DNA of 64,000 nt from Dastarcus helophoroides (GCA_028583605.1 CM053337.1:27080162-27144161); one strand, 5' to 3'; counted from the stretch's first letter, positions 21,833 through 33,213 are shown. A program made the numbers and translations. The notes: generated from the sequence alone by a model not told the origin.

Positions 21833-24800
21833 TACCAAATTGCGACTTCTTTTTCACAATTTTGATCGAAATTTTCAAAAAATACGAATTTAAAAAAATC
21901 GAAACTTGGATATTTTTCTCAAAATCCGTCTTTTTTCGCAAATTTAAAATTTATTTTAAAATCCCATCCTGTATGTTCCCGGAAATCTAAATATTTTTCC
22001 TGGAAACGTATATCTTTCTTAATACTTTGATTTTCGCTATTCTTAAAATTGTACTTTTTCTTAAAGTTTGAGTTGGTAGTTTTTCTAAAAATGTCGACTG
22101 TTTTTCTGATGATTTTAATTTTTTAGAATTTGATTTTTCACAAATTTTGAGAGGTTTCTTAAAATTTGACTTTTTTCGATATTTTTGTATAAAAATTCGA
22201 TATTCAACTTTGCTAAAAATTTTGAATTTTTCTTTTAAAATTAGTTGAAATTCGTCTTTTTCGAAATTTATTCTCAAAATTCTAATTTTTGGACTAATCT
22301 TTTAGAAATCATTTTTTCTATAAAAATTCTGCAAATTTTTTGAATATTTCTCTTTTTTTTTAAATTTTTACTATTTCAAATTTGACTTTAGATATTTTTA
22401 CTTCATATTTCGCCTTATTTCCGAAATTTTGACTCTTATTTCAAAATGCGTTTTAGTTTCTAGAACTTTCTGAACTTTTTCTTCGAAATAGGCCTTTCCT
22501 TTAAATTTTAATCTTCTCAAAATTTGTTTGTTTTCTCTACATAAAATTGGCATATTATCAAAAATTAAAAATGTTGAAAAATATATTTTTGGGTAATTTT
22601 GAGAAAAAGATTTCTTGTACATTCAATTTCTTTATTGAAATTTAAAAATTATGTCAAAATTAGAATAAAAAAGTAAAAATTTCGAGAAAGGTGTTTTTAG
22701 AAATTGCTAATTTTTTTCACAATATTTGACCTTTGGAAATATTTTGGCATTTTAAGGATGTTTAGCATTTTTCTAGTTCTTCCAAAATGTTGGGTTCTTA
22801 TTCAATATTGGTTTTCTAAAAAATCCTTTCCCAAAATAGGGTTTTTTCAACATTCGTCGCTTTCAAAATTATAACTTTATTCTACTATTTTCTCTCAAAA
22901 TTGAACTTTAATTTTTTTAATATTCGGTTTTTTCAGAGTTTTTTTTTATTTAAATTTCCGAAAATTTCATGTTCCTCAAAATTTGTCCTATTCTGGAAAT
23001 TTTGACTCGTACTAAAAATATGGTTGTTCTATGCTTTTGCAAATCTCCACTTACAGTGAAAAATTTTTCTCAAAGTTCCAACTTTTTCTGAAAATTACAT
23101 CTTTTTTTACAAAACTACTGCTAATTTTTTCGAATTTTCAATATTTTTTGAGATTTTTCCAAAGGTTAGGATTTTATTTTAAACACGATTTTCTAAACGT
23201 TCGAACTTTTTCCCAATAATCTCTCTTAAAATTAAACTTTCCTTTGAAAATGTTCACTTTTCTTCAAAAGACTTCAACCTTTTGCTCGATATTTCGACGG
23301 TATTTTTCAAAAATCGTTATTTTTTGAAATCTTTAATATTTCGATAGTTTTCGAAGTTTTTCAAAAGGTTCAGTTTTATTTTAGATTCAAGTTTCCGACT
23401 GTCTTCGCAAAGTTTGGCTTTATTTCCAAATTTCAAAGTTAATCTAAAAATTCGATTCCTCAGTTCATGTAGTTAAATGAAAATATACATATACTCAACC
23501 GTAACTTTTTCCGGTTTTCTTTTTTTTATCAATTTATTAAAATGATTCTTGCGCCTCCCTGAACCCAAGTCTGCCTATGCCCATGGAGCTAGTCACAGTC
23601 AAAATTTTGATAGAAAACCAAAACTAGCTCAAAATTTTCGAATTTAATCACCAAATTTCTCATAGTTTAAAAGTTTTTGACTCTTGGGTAAATAATTTAA
23701 GATTTTTATGAATATTCCAAGTTTTAATTTAAAATTTGAAATCCGAATATTCTGAATGTTTTTTTGAACTTTTAATTCAAAATGAACTTAGAATTCAGAG
23801 TGTCAGCTGGTACTTTTTAAACTCGAAAAATCGCAAATATTTTCTCCAAATTTTAAGAAGAATTAGACTAGTTATATGTTGTAGTATTCAAATAAAAATG
23901 GACAATATTTTCTAAATTATGTTAAAAAATAAATTAATGAAATAAAAACCTTTAAAAATTACAAAATGAATCACTCGAAACTGAACCGAAAACCGCTATT
24001 TTTGTCGGAACGAAAACCGAAACGGAATGAATAAAATTTTTTCCCGGAACGAAAACCGAAAACCGAAACAAAAAGAATGATGGTTCGAAGCCCTGTTGTG
24101 CACTTTATTTTTACTCTGAAATGTAAGTGATATCAATTGGGCTCAAGGAAGGGTTTAAGCATCCAATGTCTCCCCCTTGAGTGCGCCACTGGATATCAAT
24201 TTGCTTTGTTTTAGTTGTTTGTTTGTGTTCTTATTGATTAGGTTTTTTTATTTCTAATACATCATTGCTTAACAAGATCGCAATATTGGCGTCAGCAGCC
24301 TTCAAAGCAGGAAAATACTTATAGCCAATCAGGCCAAGTATAATAATGCAACTTAACCTATTTACTTTTGATGACTTTTTCAAACCCATACCTCGTAGGC
24401 GGCACTTGAGTATTCTTCAGCTTCATCCTCAGATTCCGTTCCGACCATTTTAATTTCTCTAATTCCTTAGCTAACAGCATTTTATCATTTCTAAGTTTCT
24501 CTACCAGCTCATGATGAGAGTTTCTCTCATTCACCACGCTTCTCTCCAATTTATCCATAGCTTTCTGCAATGAAGCGATCTGAGTTTTCGGCTTCGTCTC
24601 CAACAGTTTCGTAAGGTGCCTGATGTCTTCCTGTAACTCCAGATTTTCCAACGTTAACTCTTCTATTCTGAAACACATCTTATATTTCATATATTGTTTT
24701 ACTAGGAAAACGCAAACACTTACTGCTGTTGCAAAAGGTGTACCGTCTTCGTATCGGCTTGATGAGCCTTCAAATTCAACTCCTCTTTGGTTCTGGCGAG

Positions 24801-25886
24801 TTCAAGTTCTAACCTACGTATGGTGGATTGCAAAACAACTGGATCCGGTGGCCCGCAGTATTCCAACGGGAGAGGATAACGAATTCTGGAGAATAGTAGC
24901 TCGATAAAATGATCTAGGGTGAAGTAATCGACTTACTTATCGAATTCTACACAGTAGGTCACAATAAGGTACCTCCGGTTACTGTTATTGGTACCGCAAG
25001 CTTTCGTTATTTTCCTCGATCTTAGCAACTCCAAGTCCTCAAATGTCAAAAGATCTAATGTTACGCATTCGCTTGTCTGCAACAAATCAATGAGTTGGAG
25101 CAAAGATTTTTTGGCATTCTGGCACGTGACTGTATTAATCAATATCTTCTTTGAGTAGTTGGATTAATTTAATTCATATTAATTGGCATTTTGATCAAGT
25201 TTCGCAAGCCCAGATTTTCAGTTACTTTTTTGTGTTAAGACACGTTAATCTTTTTAAGATTGCCCCAAACAGCGATAGCGTTGGATCTTAGTTTGTCAAT
25301 CACTGCTGGTGGCAGCACTCGTTGAGAAAAACACTTTCTTGTGTAAATATGATAATAAATACCAACATTTTTTTAAATCTTTAACGTTTCAGGCAGTTCA
25401 CCTTCTGCTTGTCGTCAGGCCGACAGGCAGCAAAAGCGAAGAAAAGTAGAGAGAAAAATAATAATATTTTCAGTTTTTTGAGTTAAGAAGTTGGTGAAGT
25501 ATCTAAGTGGATATCTACTGAATATTTCATGTTGGGCAACAGGATTAATAGAGTAAGCGATTACTGAGCTAGAATTTTTAGAAATGTCCATACATACCCT
25601 TAATAATCCAGATTTAATCATGGTCACAAATATATCAAATTGTTTGAAATTTCCAGTTTTGTGAGTGAGATTTTCGATATCTGCAATTAAGAATGGAACA
25701 TGAGTGAATGGGCCGACGTGGTAGCGAACAACGGGGCTTACATGTAGCATCATAGCTGCATTGCCATTCTTCCCCAGAATTTTTGTCAGTAACCAAAATT
25801 TCCAAATTACTGCTTACCACATTCATTTTAAACAAATATTCCTGGCCATTGAAATTACAAGTAGTTACTAAATTAGGATCCGTCAT
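17544..25886 (-). CDS. CCDC61: CCDC61 (VFL3) homologue, centrosomal coiled-coil protein, seven exons
   Basis: CCDC61/VFL3 is a centriole- and basal-body-associated protein with an XRCC4/SAS-6-like head and a coiled coil. Exons: 25742-25886, 25598-25680, 24937-25076, 24724-24885, 24392-24667, 17889-18083, 17544-17826; all phases agree and give 427 codons plus stop. The start ATG at 25886 reads MTDPNLVTTCNFNGQEYLFK. Family landmarks are IENLTHKTGNFKQFDIF across exons 1-2, SECVTLDLLTFEDLELLRSR in exon 3, RYLIVTYCVEFD then IRYPLPLEYCGPPDPVVLQ across exons 3-4, and LAKELEKLKWSERNLRMKLK in exon 5. A Ser/Arg-rich region and a terminal helix (RLEDKIESLQKLLKMNLK) close the protein. Introns are 61, 521, 51, 56, 6,308 and 62 nt. 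Exon 7 could start at 17835 instead (three more residues). No stop or frameshift is seen; it looks functional. Confidence 0.93.
19090..20720 (+). repeat. Degenerate A-rich array (plus-strand A)
   Basis: Dense AAAATTTTGAAAAA and GTCGAAATTT variants on the plus strand, that is T-rich in the CCDC61 transcript. It lies inside intron 5. Confidence 0.65.
20990..21070 (+). repeat. GC-rich head motif with TAGGGCGCTTGCC
   Basis: CATTGGCGTAACTACAG, then AGGTAGGGCGCTTGCCTGAC and a tail TCAGTTAAACGAAAATTTAT. Related words occur near 21530, 23560, 35800, 37092, 39720, 40545 and 43170 beside arrays. The tail has a relative at about 23460-23500 (AGTTAAATGAAAATATACAT). Confidence 0.5.
21618..21827. repeat. 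Compound CT / CCCTCT microsatellite
   Basis: About 210 bp of pure pyrimidine on the plus strand: (CT)n, then about twelve CCCTCT hexamers at roughly 21670-21740, then (CT)n again. It lies in CCDC61 intron 5. Open frames over it in three frames (Ser/Leu/Pro or Arg/Glu repeats) are artefacts of the repeat. Confidence 0.97.
23985..24095 (+). repeat. Short CGGAACGAAAACCGAAA tandem
   Basis: Three to four degenerate units built from CGGAACG and AAAACCGAAA, ending in GGTTCGAAGCCCTG. Such AACCGAAA tails occur at the ends of dispersed repeats, but the family is not identified. It lies in CCDC61 intron 5. Confidence 0.5.
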
Positions 25887-26445
25887 TTTTAAAAATCAAT
25901 TAAAACTCTACTAATTTTGAGGTTTTTGTACATGACATTGATGACGTCTGTCGATATTTAGCTCATCTCACTGTTCAAGTGTCAGTCCAAGGGAATAACA
26001 AAAGCACGTTTGGAAAACGAAATGTCACCTTTTGAAAGATTTACTGGTGGTGATGGCCAAAATGCACTAATTATTTAGTTATTACAAACATAACCAATCA
26101 TCAAGCCTTGATAATTTTTCAGCATATTAGACCTTCATGCAGGACTGTTGACATCGGTAGGAAGGTAATTAGTCGAATATTTTTGATTAAACCAGGAGCA
26201 TTCCCATTCAGTCTCCCGTGTGCGTGGGTTGCAATGTTGAGTATTTTACAGTCCAAATTTAAAAAAATAGGTTTCAAATCAAAATATCCAGAAAAAAAAC
26301 CTGAAATTTCAAGATTACACGCAACACTCAAAATAGATATTAAAACATGTTGGGTCAAAAGCATTAAAAGATGTCGAAATTTCAAGCATACATTCGAAAA
26401 TTTGGGAAAAAAGAAATATTAAAAGCAATTTTAAAATAATATTCG
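25887..26445. other. CCDC61 upstream region; no gene recognised
   Basis: The minus-strand start codon sits in AAAAATGACG. No TATA box is evident. Overlapping open frames on both strands at 26108-26422 mirror each other and show no domain; which, if either, is coding cannot be told. Confidence 0.3.
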
Positions 26446-26741
26446 TATATTCTCCTTATAGTCCCGACGCGATTATTCTGTGTTTGGACCACTGAAAGAA
26501 GCTCCAAGAGGTGAGCGATGCCATGATGATGCTGCTGTTAAGACATTTGTGCGCAATTGACTGCAAGCACGCCTTCCTTGTTTTTATAATGATAGCATTA
26601 AAAAACTCCCAGTCCCTTGAGAAAAATGCATGACAAAATCAGGAGATTACTTTGAAAAATAGTTAATAACTTTCAGATATGTATCTTGTACTAATAAATT
26701 TTTAAAAACAAATTCCGCCCCATATTTGATTTACCCTCGTA
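26446..26741 (+). mobile_element. mariner 3' fragment
   Basis: Plus-strand reading covers the mariner transposase C-terminus in shifted frames: YSPDA, then words matching GPLKEAPRG, DAAVKTFVRN and a final KSGDYFEK. It ends with the right inverted repeat CATATTTGATTTACCCTCGTA, closely matching the right end of the second copy (47113-47889) at TTTGACTTACTCTCGTA. The 5' two-thirds is missing. Inserted 560 bp upstream of CCDC61. Confidence 0.85.
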
Positions 26742-26929
26742 TAAAACAAACATCTCTAGAAAAGATCAACGTTTTAGGGTTTTCTATCCTACATTCTAAA
26801 TTTTATGGGCCTAGGCAGGATTTTTTCAAGTGAAGACGACAACCATTCTGAAAAATTCATGGACTGAGTAATGTGCATTTTCACTTAAAAACTACACCAC
26901 CTGGGCAGATCAAATTTCCCGATTAAAGG

Positions 26930-27486
26930 TAAAATTTCGAAAAAGAGCCAGACTTTAAGAAAAAACTTTTTGGTGAACTTCAGGAAATGTCGAAATTTTG
27001 AAAAAGTGAAAATGTCAAAAAAATACGAAATCTCCAAAAGTCAGTTTATGTAAAAAAAGGTGGTTAAATCCAGAAAAAGTCGAATTTTGGTGAAAAATAT
27101 TACAACTTTAAAAAATATTTCTATCAACATTTTTACTTTACCTAAATTTTGTCACATTCTTGTTTACAAGACATCTTTTTCTCAAAATTTCTTAAAAATA
27201 TTATTTTCAGATTTTGAGTTTTCTATTAAAATCTCAGTCCAATTTTGGAAAAATAAACGAATTCTCTTAATAGTCGAAAGGTTAAAAAAAATCAATTTTA
27301 AATGGAATTGTCCAAAAAATATAAAATATCGAATTTTGAGATAAAAGTAAAAATTTGGAGAATGAGATAAATTTGGAACAACAAATTGGAATTACGGAAA
27401 ATTAAATTTAAAAAATAAATAGAAAAAAAGTCTCTTAAACGGATTTGAGAAAAAATACGATTTTTGAATAATTTGTTGTCTTAAAA
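26930..27486 (+). repeat. Degenerate A-rich array, part 1
   Basis: GAAAAAGTCGAATTTT-type units on the plus strand. The solo LTR was inserted into this array, and the array continues after it at 27869. Confidence 0.55.
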
Positions 27487-27490
27487 ATAT

Positions 27491-27864
27491 TGTAACGCAA
27501 TGTAAATAGATGGAATAGAATTTAGAATAGAATAGTAGAATTTAGTAAATAAAAAAAGTTTCTAGAGGGATTTGATAAGGGAAAAGCGGCCGCGATAACG
27601 AAACAAACGGCAGATAAGCGTTCCAGAAATTTTGGCAAGCGATAAGCCTTATCTGCCGGAAAGTTCTAAAAGCCGGGAGCCAAAACTATAAAAGGCGGTC
27701 AGCTTTTCCTCAAGTCAGTCAGTTAGAGTCAGTGTAAATAGTGAGTTAGTAAAAGTTAATAATAAGTGAGTTAATTGTTTAATTGTGGTGATCCAAGTTA
27801 AGTTTGGTAATAAAGTGGCGTAATTCACACGTGGTAATCAATTCGAACCGATAAGCCCGTAACA
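27491..27864 (+). mobile_element. Solo LTR, Ty3/gypsy type
   Basis: A 374-bp block starts TGTAACGCAATG and ends CCCGTAACA (5'-TG...CA-3'), flanked on both sides by ATAT (27487-27490 and 27865-27868), a 4-bp target duplication. Inside are a promoter-like TATAAAAG at 27687-27694, an initiator-like TCAGTCAGT about 25 bases downstream and AATAAAG near 27810. It is GC-richer than the array around it. No internal region is present, so the element was lost by LTR-LTR recombination. Gypsy rather than another LTR group is inferred from the layout and TSD length. Confidence 0.8.
27687..27694 (+). promoter_or_regulatory. TATA box of the solo LTR
   Basis: TATAAAAG followed about 25 bp later by TCAGTCAGT, the usual spacing of a core promoter and initiator in insect LTRs. 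Confidence 0.6.
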
Positions 27865-27868
27865 ATAT

Positions 27869-28858
27869 TTTAAATTTTTAAGACAAGGTCCTATTTCAAG
27901 AAAAAAATTTAAATTTTGAGAATAATGTAGTAATTTCTAAAGACAACTTTCGAAAAAAACTGAAGAAGTCGAAATTTTCAGTAAGCCATATAACAAGAAA
28001 AATTTAACCTTCCTCAAGCATTCGAAAAATGTCCAAAATTTGAAAAAAGACAAAAATCTTGAAGGTCTGATTCTGTGAAAAGACGCAATTTTTAGAAAAA
28101 TGCGAATTTTAAGAAAGAAAAATCGCAATTGCAACATTGTTCTCAAAATATAACATTCAGTAAAGTTAAATTTACACAAAATTTCTTTCTCGAAATCACC
28201 AAAAATATTTTTCTCTGCATTTTTATTAACACTTTGTTGTAATTTCTTGAAAAATATTTAAAAGGATCGCAGATTTTTGGAATAAATAAACGATTTTTAA
28301 AACAAAAGCTCAAAAAGGAGGCTTTTGAAAATTGAATCGAAATTTCAAATTTTCAAGATTTTAAGGAAAAGATGAATTAGAGGCAAATGGCTATTTTAAG
28401 AGAAAACAGTAAAAATTTGGAAAAAAAAAGACGAATTTACCAGGCAAAGGGCAAACTTTCTAGAAATATTAAATATCGGAGATTGAAGCAATCAAAATTT
28501 CGTAAAAAGGCAAACTTTAAGAAACCAGTCAAAATTTTTATAAAATCAAATTCTAAAAGATCGACATTTTCAGATAAAGCTAAAGGTTGTATCAGAATTT
28601 GAAAACAATATGAATTTTGAGAAAACTTCGAAATCTACAAAAAAATCCGAATTTTCCAGAAAAAGTCAAATTCTAAGAAAAAAACCCGTGTTTTGTAAAA
28701 AGTAGTCACAACTCTGAGAAAAACACGAAAGTAGGAGGAAATGATTGAAAATTTGCGAAAAAGATTTAAAATTTGAGAAAAAGCGTTTAATCTCGGTGAA
28801 AATTCGAAATTTGCCATAAAAAGTCAGATATTATCGAAATTCACAAAAAAAACAAACT
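27869..28858 (+). repeat. Degenerate A-rich array, part 2
   Basis: Continuation of the interrupted array; it ends at the start of the Jockey fragment at 28861. Units such as GAAAAAAGACAAAAATCTTG and CGAAATTT are present with no coding signal. Confidence 0.55.
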
Positions 28859-28860
28859 TT

Positions 28861-29784
28861 AGGGAAATTCCTCTTGGAAATTCCGATCACAAGCTTGTAG
28901 CAGCCTCTCGCTCGCTTCATATATCACCTCCTTCTCAGATACCCGTATGGTTTGGCACTTTAACTCTGCTAACTGGGAAGAATTAAAAGACTTCTTTGCA
29001 TCTTTCCCGTGGCAGGAAGTCTGCTTTAAGTCAGACAACCCTCCCTCAGTCGCCGAATCCATCACGGAAACTCTCCTGTTTGGTATGGAATGCTCAATTC
29101 CCCATTGCCAAAAGAAGTCTGCCTCCAGTAAATCTTGGTTCAGCAAAAATTTGTGTTCGGGCTGTCTTCCGCAAAAATTGTCGTTGGTCAAATAATCCGT
29201 CAGTAGAGACTCAGACCAGCTTTGTGAATGAACGAAATTTTTGTAAACAGGTCATTGACGAGACAAAAAGTAATTTCGATCGTAAAATGCGCCAAAGGCT
29301 TATCAACTATCCCAACGGCTCCAGGTCCTTTTGAAGGTTTGCAAAGTAGATTGAAAAAAATTTTACATCTTTAGATTTTCCACCTTTACTTTATGACAAT
29401 AACAACATTGCGACTACTTCTAAGGAAAAGGCTGACATGCTAATCTTAATGTTTGCTGAAAATTCCAGCCTTGATTCTCGAAACGCAGAACCTCCTATTC
29501 TTCCTAATGTTGGCACTTTGATGCCTGAAGTTTTTTCAGACAACGTACAATTAGGAAGATTCTCCTTGAGTTTGACACCTCGAAAGCTTCTGGCCTTGAT
29601 GGTATCTTCGCTACTGTTCTTAAGAAGTGCGCTCCAGAGTTGACTCCTGTCCACTCTCTCTTACTACAAAGGAGTATTCCCTAACATCTGGAAATCTGCT
29701 AGAGTGCAGCTTGTCCCTAAAAGGGGAAGGAGGAATCTGGCTAACAACTATCGCCCTATATCTTTATTACCCGATACTTATAGT
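28861..29784 (+). pseudogene. Jockey-like LINE: end of endonuclease and start of RT
   Basis: Plus-strand pieces in several frames: LGNSDHKLVAA (SDH of the APE endonuclease), SFVNERNFCKQVIDETKSNF, then LEFDTSKASGLDGIFATVLK, KSARVQLVPKRGRRNLANNY and RPISLLP, the RT fingers region. It stops at SLLP, exactly where the inverted segment begins. Flanked on the left by array. The 5' part of the endonuclease is missing. Confidence 0.85.
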
Positions 29785-30576
29785 GTGAGTAGCTGATGAG
29801 ATGTGAAGTACTTTTTAGCTCTAAAAAGAAAGCTGAATTTCTGAGAGGCAGACTTGGCAATAACGCGCACATAATCATCCCAAGGGAAGTTAGTGCTCGT
29901 ATTCACTCCTAGAATAGACAGATTAGATCCCATCGGGAAGATTTCACCGTCCATGAGTATGTTTTTTGCATTATCTCTTGATATTTTCTTAGAAAAAAAC
30001 CGCGTCCTGAACTTTTGAGATGTTGAAGACGACTAGATTTTTCTTACCCCATTCCAGAATGATTTCGAGATCCCGATTAATCATCTGCATCTGCTGTTCC
30101 CTTAGTCGATCTGAAGCAGCGACGGATAATGGTTTGTCGGAGAAAAATTATGACACCAGGCTACTATCATCTGCGTAGCTATATGTAGGATTGGAAATTG
30201 AAGCTAAGAGATCGTTTATGTGTAACAAAAGTAAAGTAGGAGACAGGACAGACCTCTGAGGCGTACCCGCAATAATCGCAAATGTCTCGGATGAGATACC
30301 ACGACCTCAAGAGATCTGTCAGCGAGAAAACTGGATATCAAATGACAGAGTCCAGTAGGAAGACCATAAAATGTTAATATGGCGGTGCCAGACTCTGTCA
30401 AAGGCTTTTGAAATGCCACAGTTATAGCCTCACCATGTTTTTCCATAGCTGAGTTACAGATATGAGTCACATATGCCAGTAGATCGCCAGTTGGGCGTTG
30501 TTGTCTGAAACCGTCCTCCAAATATTTCAGAATCTTGATGTTGATAATCTTTTCCATCACTTTAGATATAAGGTGG
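29785..30576 (-). pseudogene. Inverted middle segment of the same Jockey-like LINE (RT palm and thumb)
   Basis: Read on the minus strand from 30576: LISKVMEKIINIKILKYLED, DGFRQQRPTGDLLAYVTHIC, FYGLPTGLCHLISSFLADRS, then YSYADDSSLV (catalytic YADD), INRDLEIILEWGKKNL and KKYFTSHQLLTLY. It supplies exactly what is missing between SLLP at 29780 and YKAQVRPTLEYCSHV at 34972, so one element was rearranged by an inversion of about 790 bp. Frame changes are present. Confidence 0.85.
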
Positions 30577-30664
30577 GTGAGTCAAATAAAGCCTATGTCC
30601 TAGTAAGGCATATTTTTTAAATTTCCCGCTTCACGATTTCAAATGGCCGCCAATGTTTGTAGAA

Positions 30665-31016
30665 GTGTGCGTGTACATTAACCATATATGTAATACTCCT
30701 ATATGGCCAGTTCCTCGTTTCTTATGGGAAAGACTTCTCTTTCTCGCTGACCTTCACACGCATTAATGAGTCGCAGTGCGCAGGTGTTACAAATCATCTG
30801 TGCATGGCCAAAGTCAGCTGTGCACGGCCAAACATAAACACCCATACACCCATTTAACCCGCGCGTTGCGATTGGTTCATTTCGTTCAATTCATGCGCAA
30901 TACTCGCCATTTATCCATGTTCCATCTTTATCGGATTTGGTTAGAACAAACTCGTGAAGAGTATAGGGAGCTGGCCATATAGAAGTATTACATATATGAC
31001 ATTAACTAACGCACAC
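30665..31016. mobile_element. MITE with ~50-bp inverted repeats
   Basis: GTGTGCGT...CATATATGTAATACTCC and TATATGGCCAGTTCCT at 30665-30716 reappear inverted at 30965-31016 (GGGAGCTGGCCATATAG ... GCACAC). The body of about 250 bp has no transposase. The arms are well matched, so the insertion is probably recent. No target duplication was found. Confidence 0.7.
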
Positions 31017-31453
31017 AAGCACAACAGGTGGCCCGTGCCGCGAGTGTGTTGGAACCTGCAGTCGAAAACAACCACGACGCGGAGCGCACGCTTGTTTTTA
31101 TAAAATTCTGGCAGAGTAAACGGTAAGTATTTTTTTTTATTCGTACACGGTGTGCTGTGTTTTGTCTATAGGATAATTATACGTTTAGCCATCTCCTCAC
31201 ATAAGTGAAAAAGCTGTAATATCGGTTTATTCCATATAATTGTTGTTTTGTTTACCCATGTGCCATGCCCTAATAAAGCCTATAAAAATAATGTATAGGC
31301 CTTATAACGGCACAGGTACAGGCCTTATTAGGACAATGTTTTATGTCAGTTAGAAAAGTATCACAGTAAAATAGTAAACCCTTGTTTTCAGTAACATCAT
31401 GGATCACCAGATTCTACCACAAGGAAAAAAATGGCTCAATAGACTTCGCAACA

Positions 31454-33213
31454 GATGGAAAACGCTGCTAAAATGGAAGAAAGGGATATATTATCTACAT
31501 ATGCCGCTGCAGCCAGATACAACATCCCAAGAAGAACCCTACGCAACCATCTAGCGAGTGGTTCGACTACACGAAAGCTAGGTCGGTCGGCTATATTGAC
31601 TACAGAACAAGAAGCTGGAATTCTAAACACTTTCAATGATGCCAAAAATGCCGCGGGGAAGAAATGGTTGAGGTTATTTCTCAAACGACACCCTGAATTA
31701 GCACGTCCTAAAGCACAGATGATAAATCCGGTTCGTGTTTAAAAATTAAATATGGCGATCACTTTTCCAAATACAAAAGCGTGCTGTATAGACTTGGAAT
31801 TGAACTTAAATCTGAAACATTTACAACATCGATGAAAAAAATTGTCGCATATCTTTGCACCATCAACAGGAAGTTTTGACAGCCAAAGGGAGAAAGAGAG
31901 TTCATCAAATAGCGAATGAGCATGCTGAAAATGTGACTGTGGTAGGCTGCGGAAATGCTATAGGATCACAGCTATTCCGCCAATGATATTGTTCAAAGGC
32001 AAGAGACTATAGCCAGAATTCCAAGATAATTTACCTCCAGGCTCTCTGGTGAAGATGACGCCAAAAGGAAGTATGACGACAGGAAATTTCATAGTGTTTA
32101 TTAATCATTTGCATAAATACAGATTATCAGGGCCATGTCTCCTCATATTTAATGTTGCAAACTGCCACCTGGACTTTACTATTGTCGAGGAAGCTAAAAA
32201 ATGTGGCATTACTTTATATTATCTTTCGTCAAATACCACGCACGAGTTACAGCCCATAAATAAATCTGTTTATCGTTCTTTTGAACACCATTGGGACCAA
32301 GAGTTGATTAAATACGTCAATCAGCATCTCGAACGAACCCTTAACAAGACAAGCTGAACGTCATTCTCTCACAAGTATGGCCGAAATGTATGACTATTAC
32401 CAATATCTCGAATGGGTTTCGCGCTACAGGGTTATATCTATGTAACCCAGATGCTATTCCTGAAGACGCGTTTGCGCCCTCTGCGTTGTCAGAACTTCCA
32501 AATCCTACAAACAGTGAGAATATTGCTGTCTTATATGATGAATCGGGGGAGCAAGAGATTTCAACTGCAAATGTGGAAGATTCAGATGGGTCAGGTACAG
32601 ATACTGAGAATTTGCCACTATCCTCTCAAAAAACAATCCGAATGCTGGAATTCCACATAAGATAGACAATCAATCAACCAGGTGTGAGATTCATGAATTT
32701 TTACCAACTCCTCATAAGTTTAAAGTTGCAGCGACTGCTCCACGCAAGAAGTCTCTGAATTACAGGGCTCAAGAGGTAACAAAAGATTTGTTTGGTGACA
32801 ATGCTACGAAGTCCACATCATAGATTACTGTATTATAGCCAAGAGTAGATGTTCCTGGTACTTCTTCCATGATAAAGATTAACACAAAGACACGAAAATC
32901 AGCGTCCGTTACTGGCTGTACATCTGCACAAGCTGCAGTTGCTGCAACGCGAAAGCGAACCTCAGTAAAGACTGCTTCTTTGACAACAGATAAGCTAACG
33001 GGATCTAAACCAAAACGTCACGATAATAAACCTTCTTGGTACTGTCCAGCTCGTAAAGAAAATCGAGTTGATGATATGCGACAGTGTCTTAATTGTGGCT
33101 TTTGGTATCATGAGGTGTGTGTTGGACTCACACCCGCTGATAAAATATTTTACAGTTCAGAAGATTGTTTAAAAAAAATGAATAAGGCTGATCAATATAG
33201 TACTTTTACATGA
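31454..33213 (+). pseudogene. pogo/jerky-type transposase with C-terminal PHD-like finger
   Basis: Order on the plus strand: an HTH Psq-like start YAAAARYNIPRRTLRNHLAS, a CENP-B-type helix AAGKKWLRLFLKRHPELARP, DDE_1 pieces ANEHAENVTVVGCGNAIGS, MTPKGSMTTGNFIVFINHL, GPCLLIFNVANCHLDF (the usual catalytic Asp of LIFDGA is Asn) and LSSNTTHELQPINKSVYRSF, then VTNISNGFRATGLYLCNPDA after a frameshift. It ends in YCPARKENRVDDMRQCLNC and FWYHEVCVGLTPADKIFY, a PHD-like finger that has lost a ligand (CPAR instead of CPxC). Several shifts and stops mark it inactive. Confidence 0.85.

Larger units (their letters stand above)
20721..23520 (-). repeat. Degenerate T-rich array (opposite orientation)
   Basis: From about 20720 the units appear reverse-complemented (TTTTCTCAAAATTTTGACTT type) for nearly 3 kb, interrupted by GC-rich motifs at about 20990-21045 and 21530-21580 and by the CT microsatellite. 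Together with the preceding domain it makes a loose large inverted repeat inside one intron. Confidence 0.6.
18084..24391 (-). other. CCDC61 intron 5, array-filled
   Basis: The donor is ACGAG|GTATGG and the acceptor TTTCAG|AGCATG, phase-matched. Other introns of this gene are 51-521 nt, so this one is greatly enlarged. It holds non-repetitive sequence at 18084-19085, an A-rich array to about 20720, a T-rich array to about 23520, a CT microsatellite and a short CCGAAA tandem. No autonomous transposon ORF is recognisable inside. Confidence 0.85.

Noticed and set aside
21575..21941. Arg/Glu-repeat and Ser/Pro/Leu-repeat open frames over the CT tract
   Set aside because: They are translations of the microsatellite in every frame and have no start context or homology.
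26108..26422. Paired open frames on both strands upstream of CCDC61 as a divergent gene
   Set aside because: No domain, no splice-consistent continuation found, and the two strands are equally open; left unassigned.
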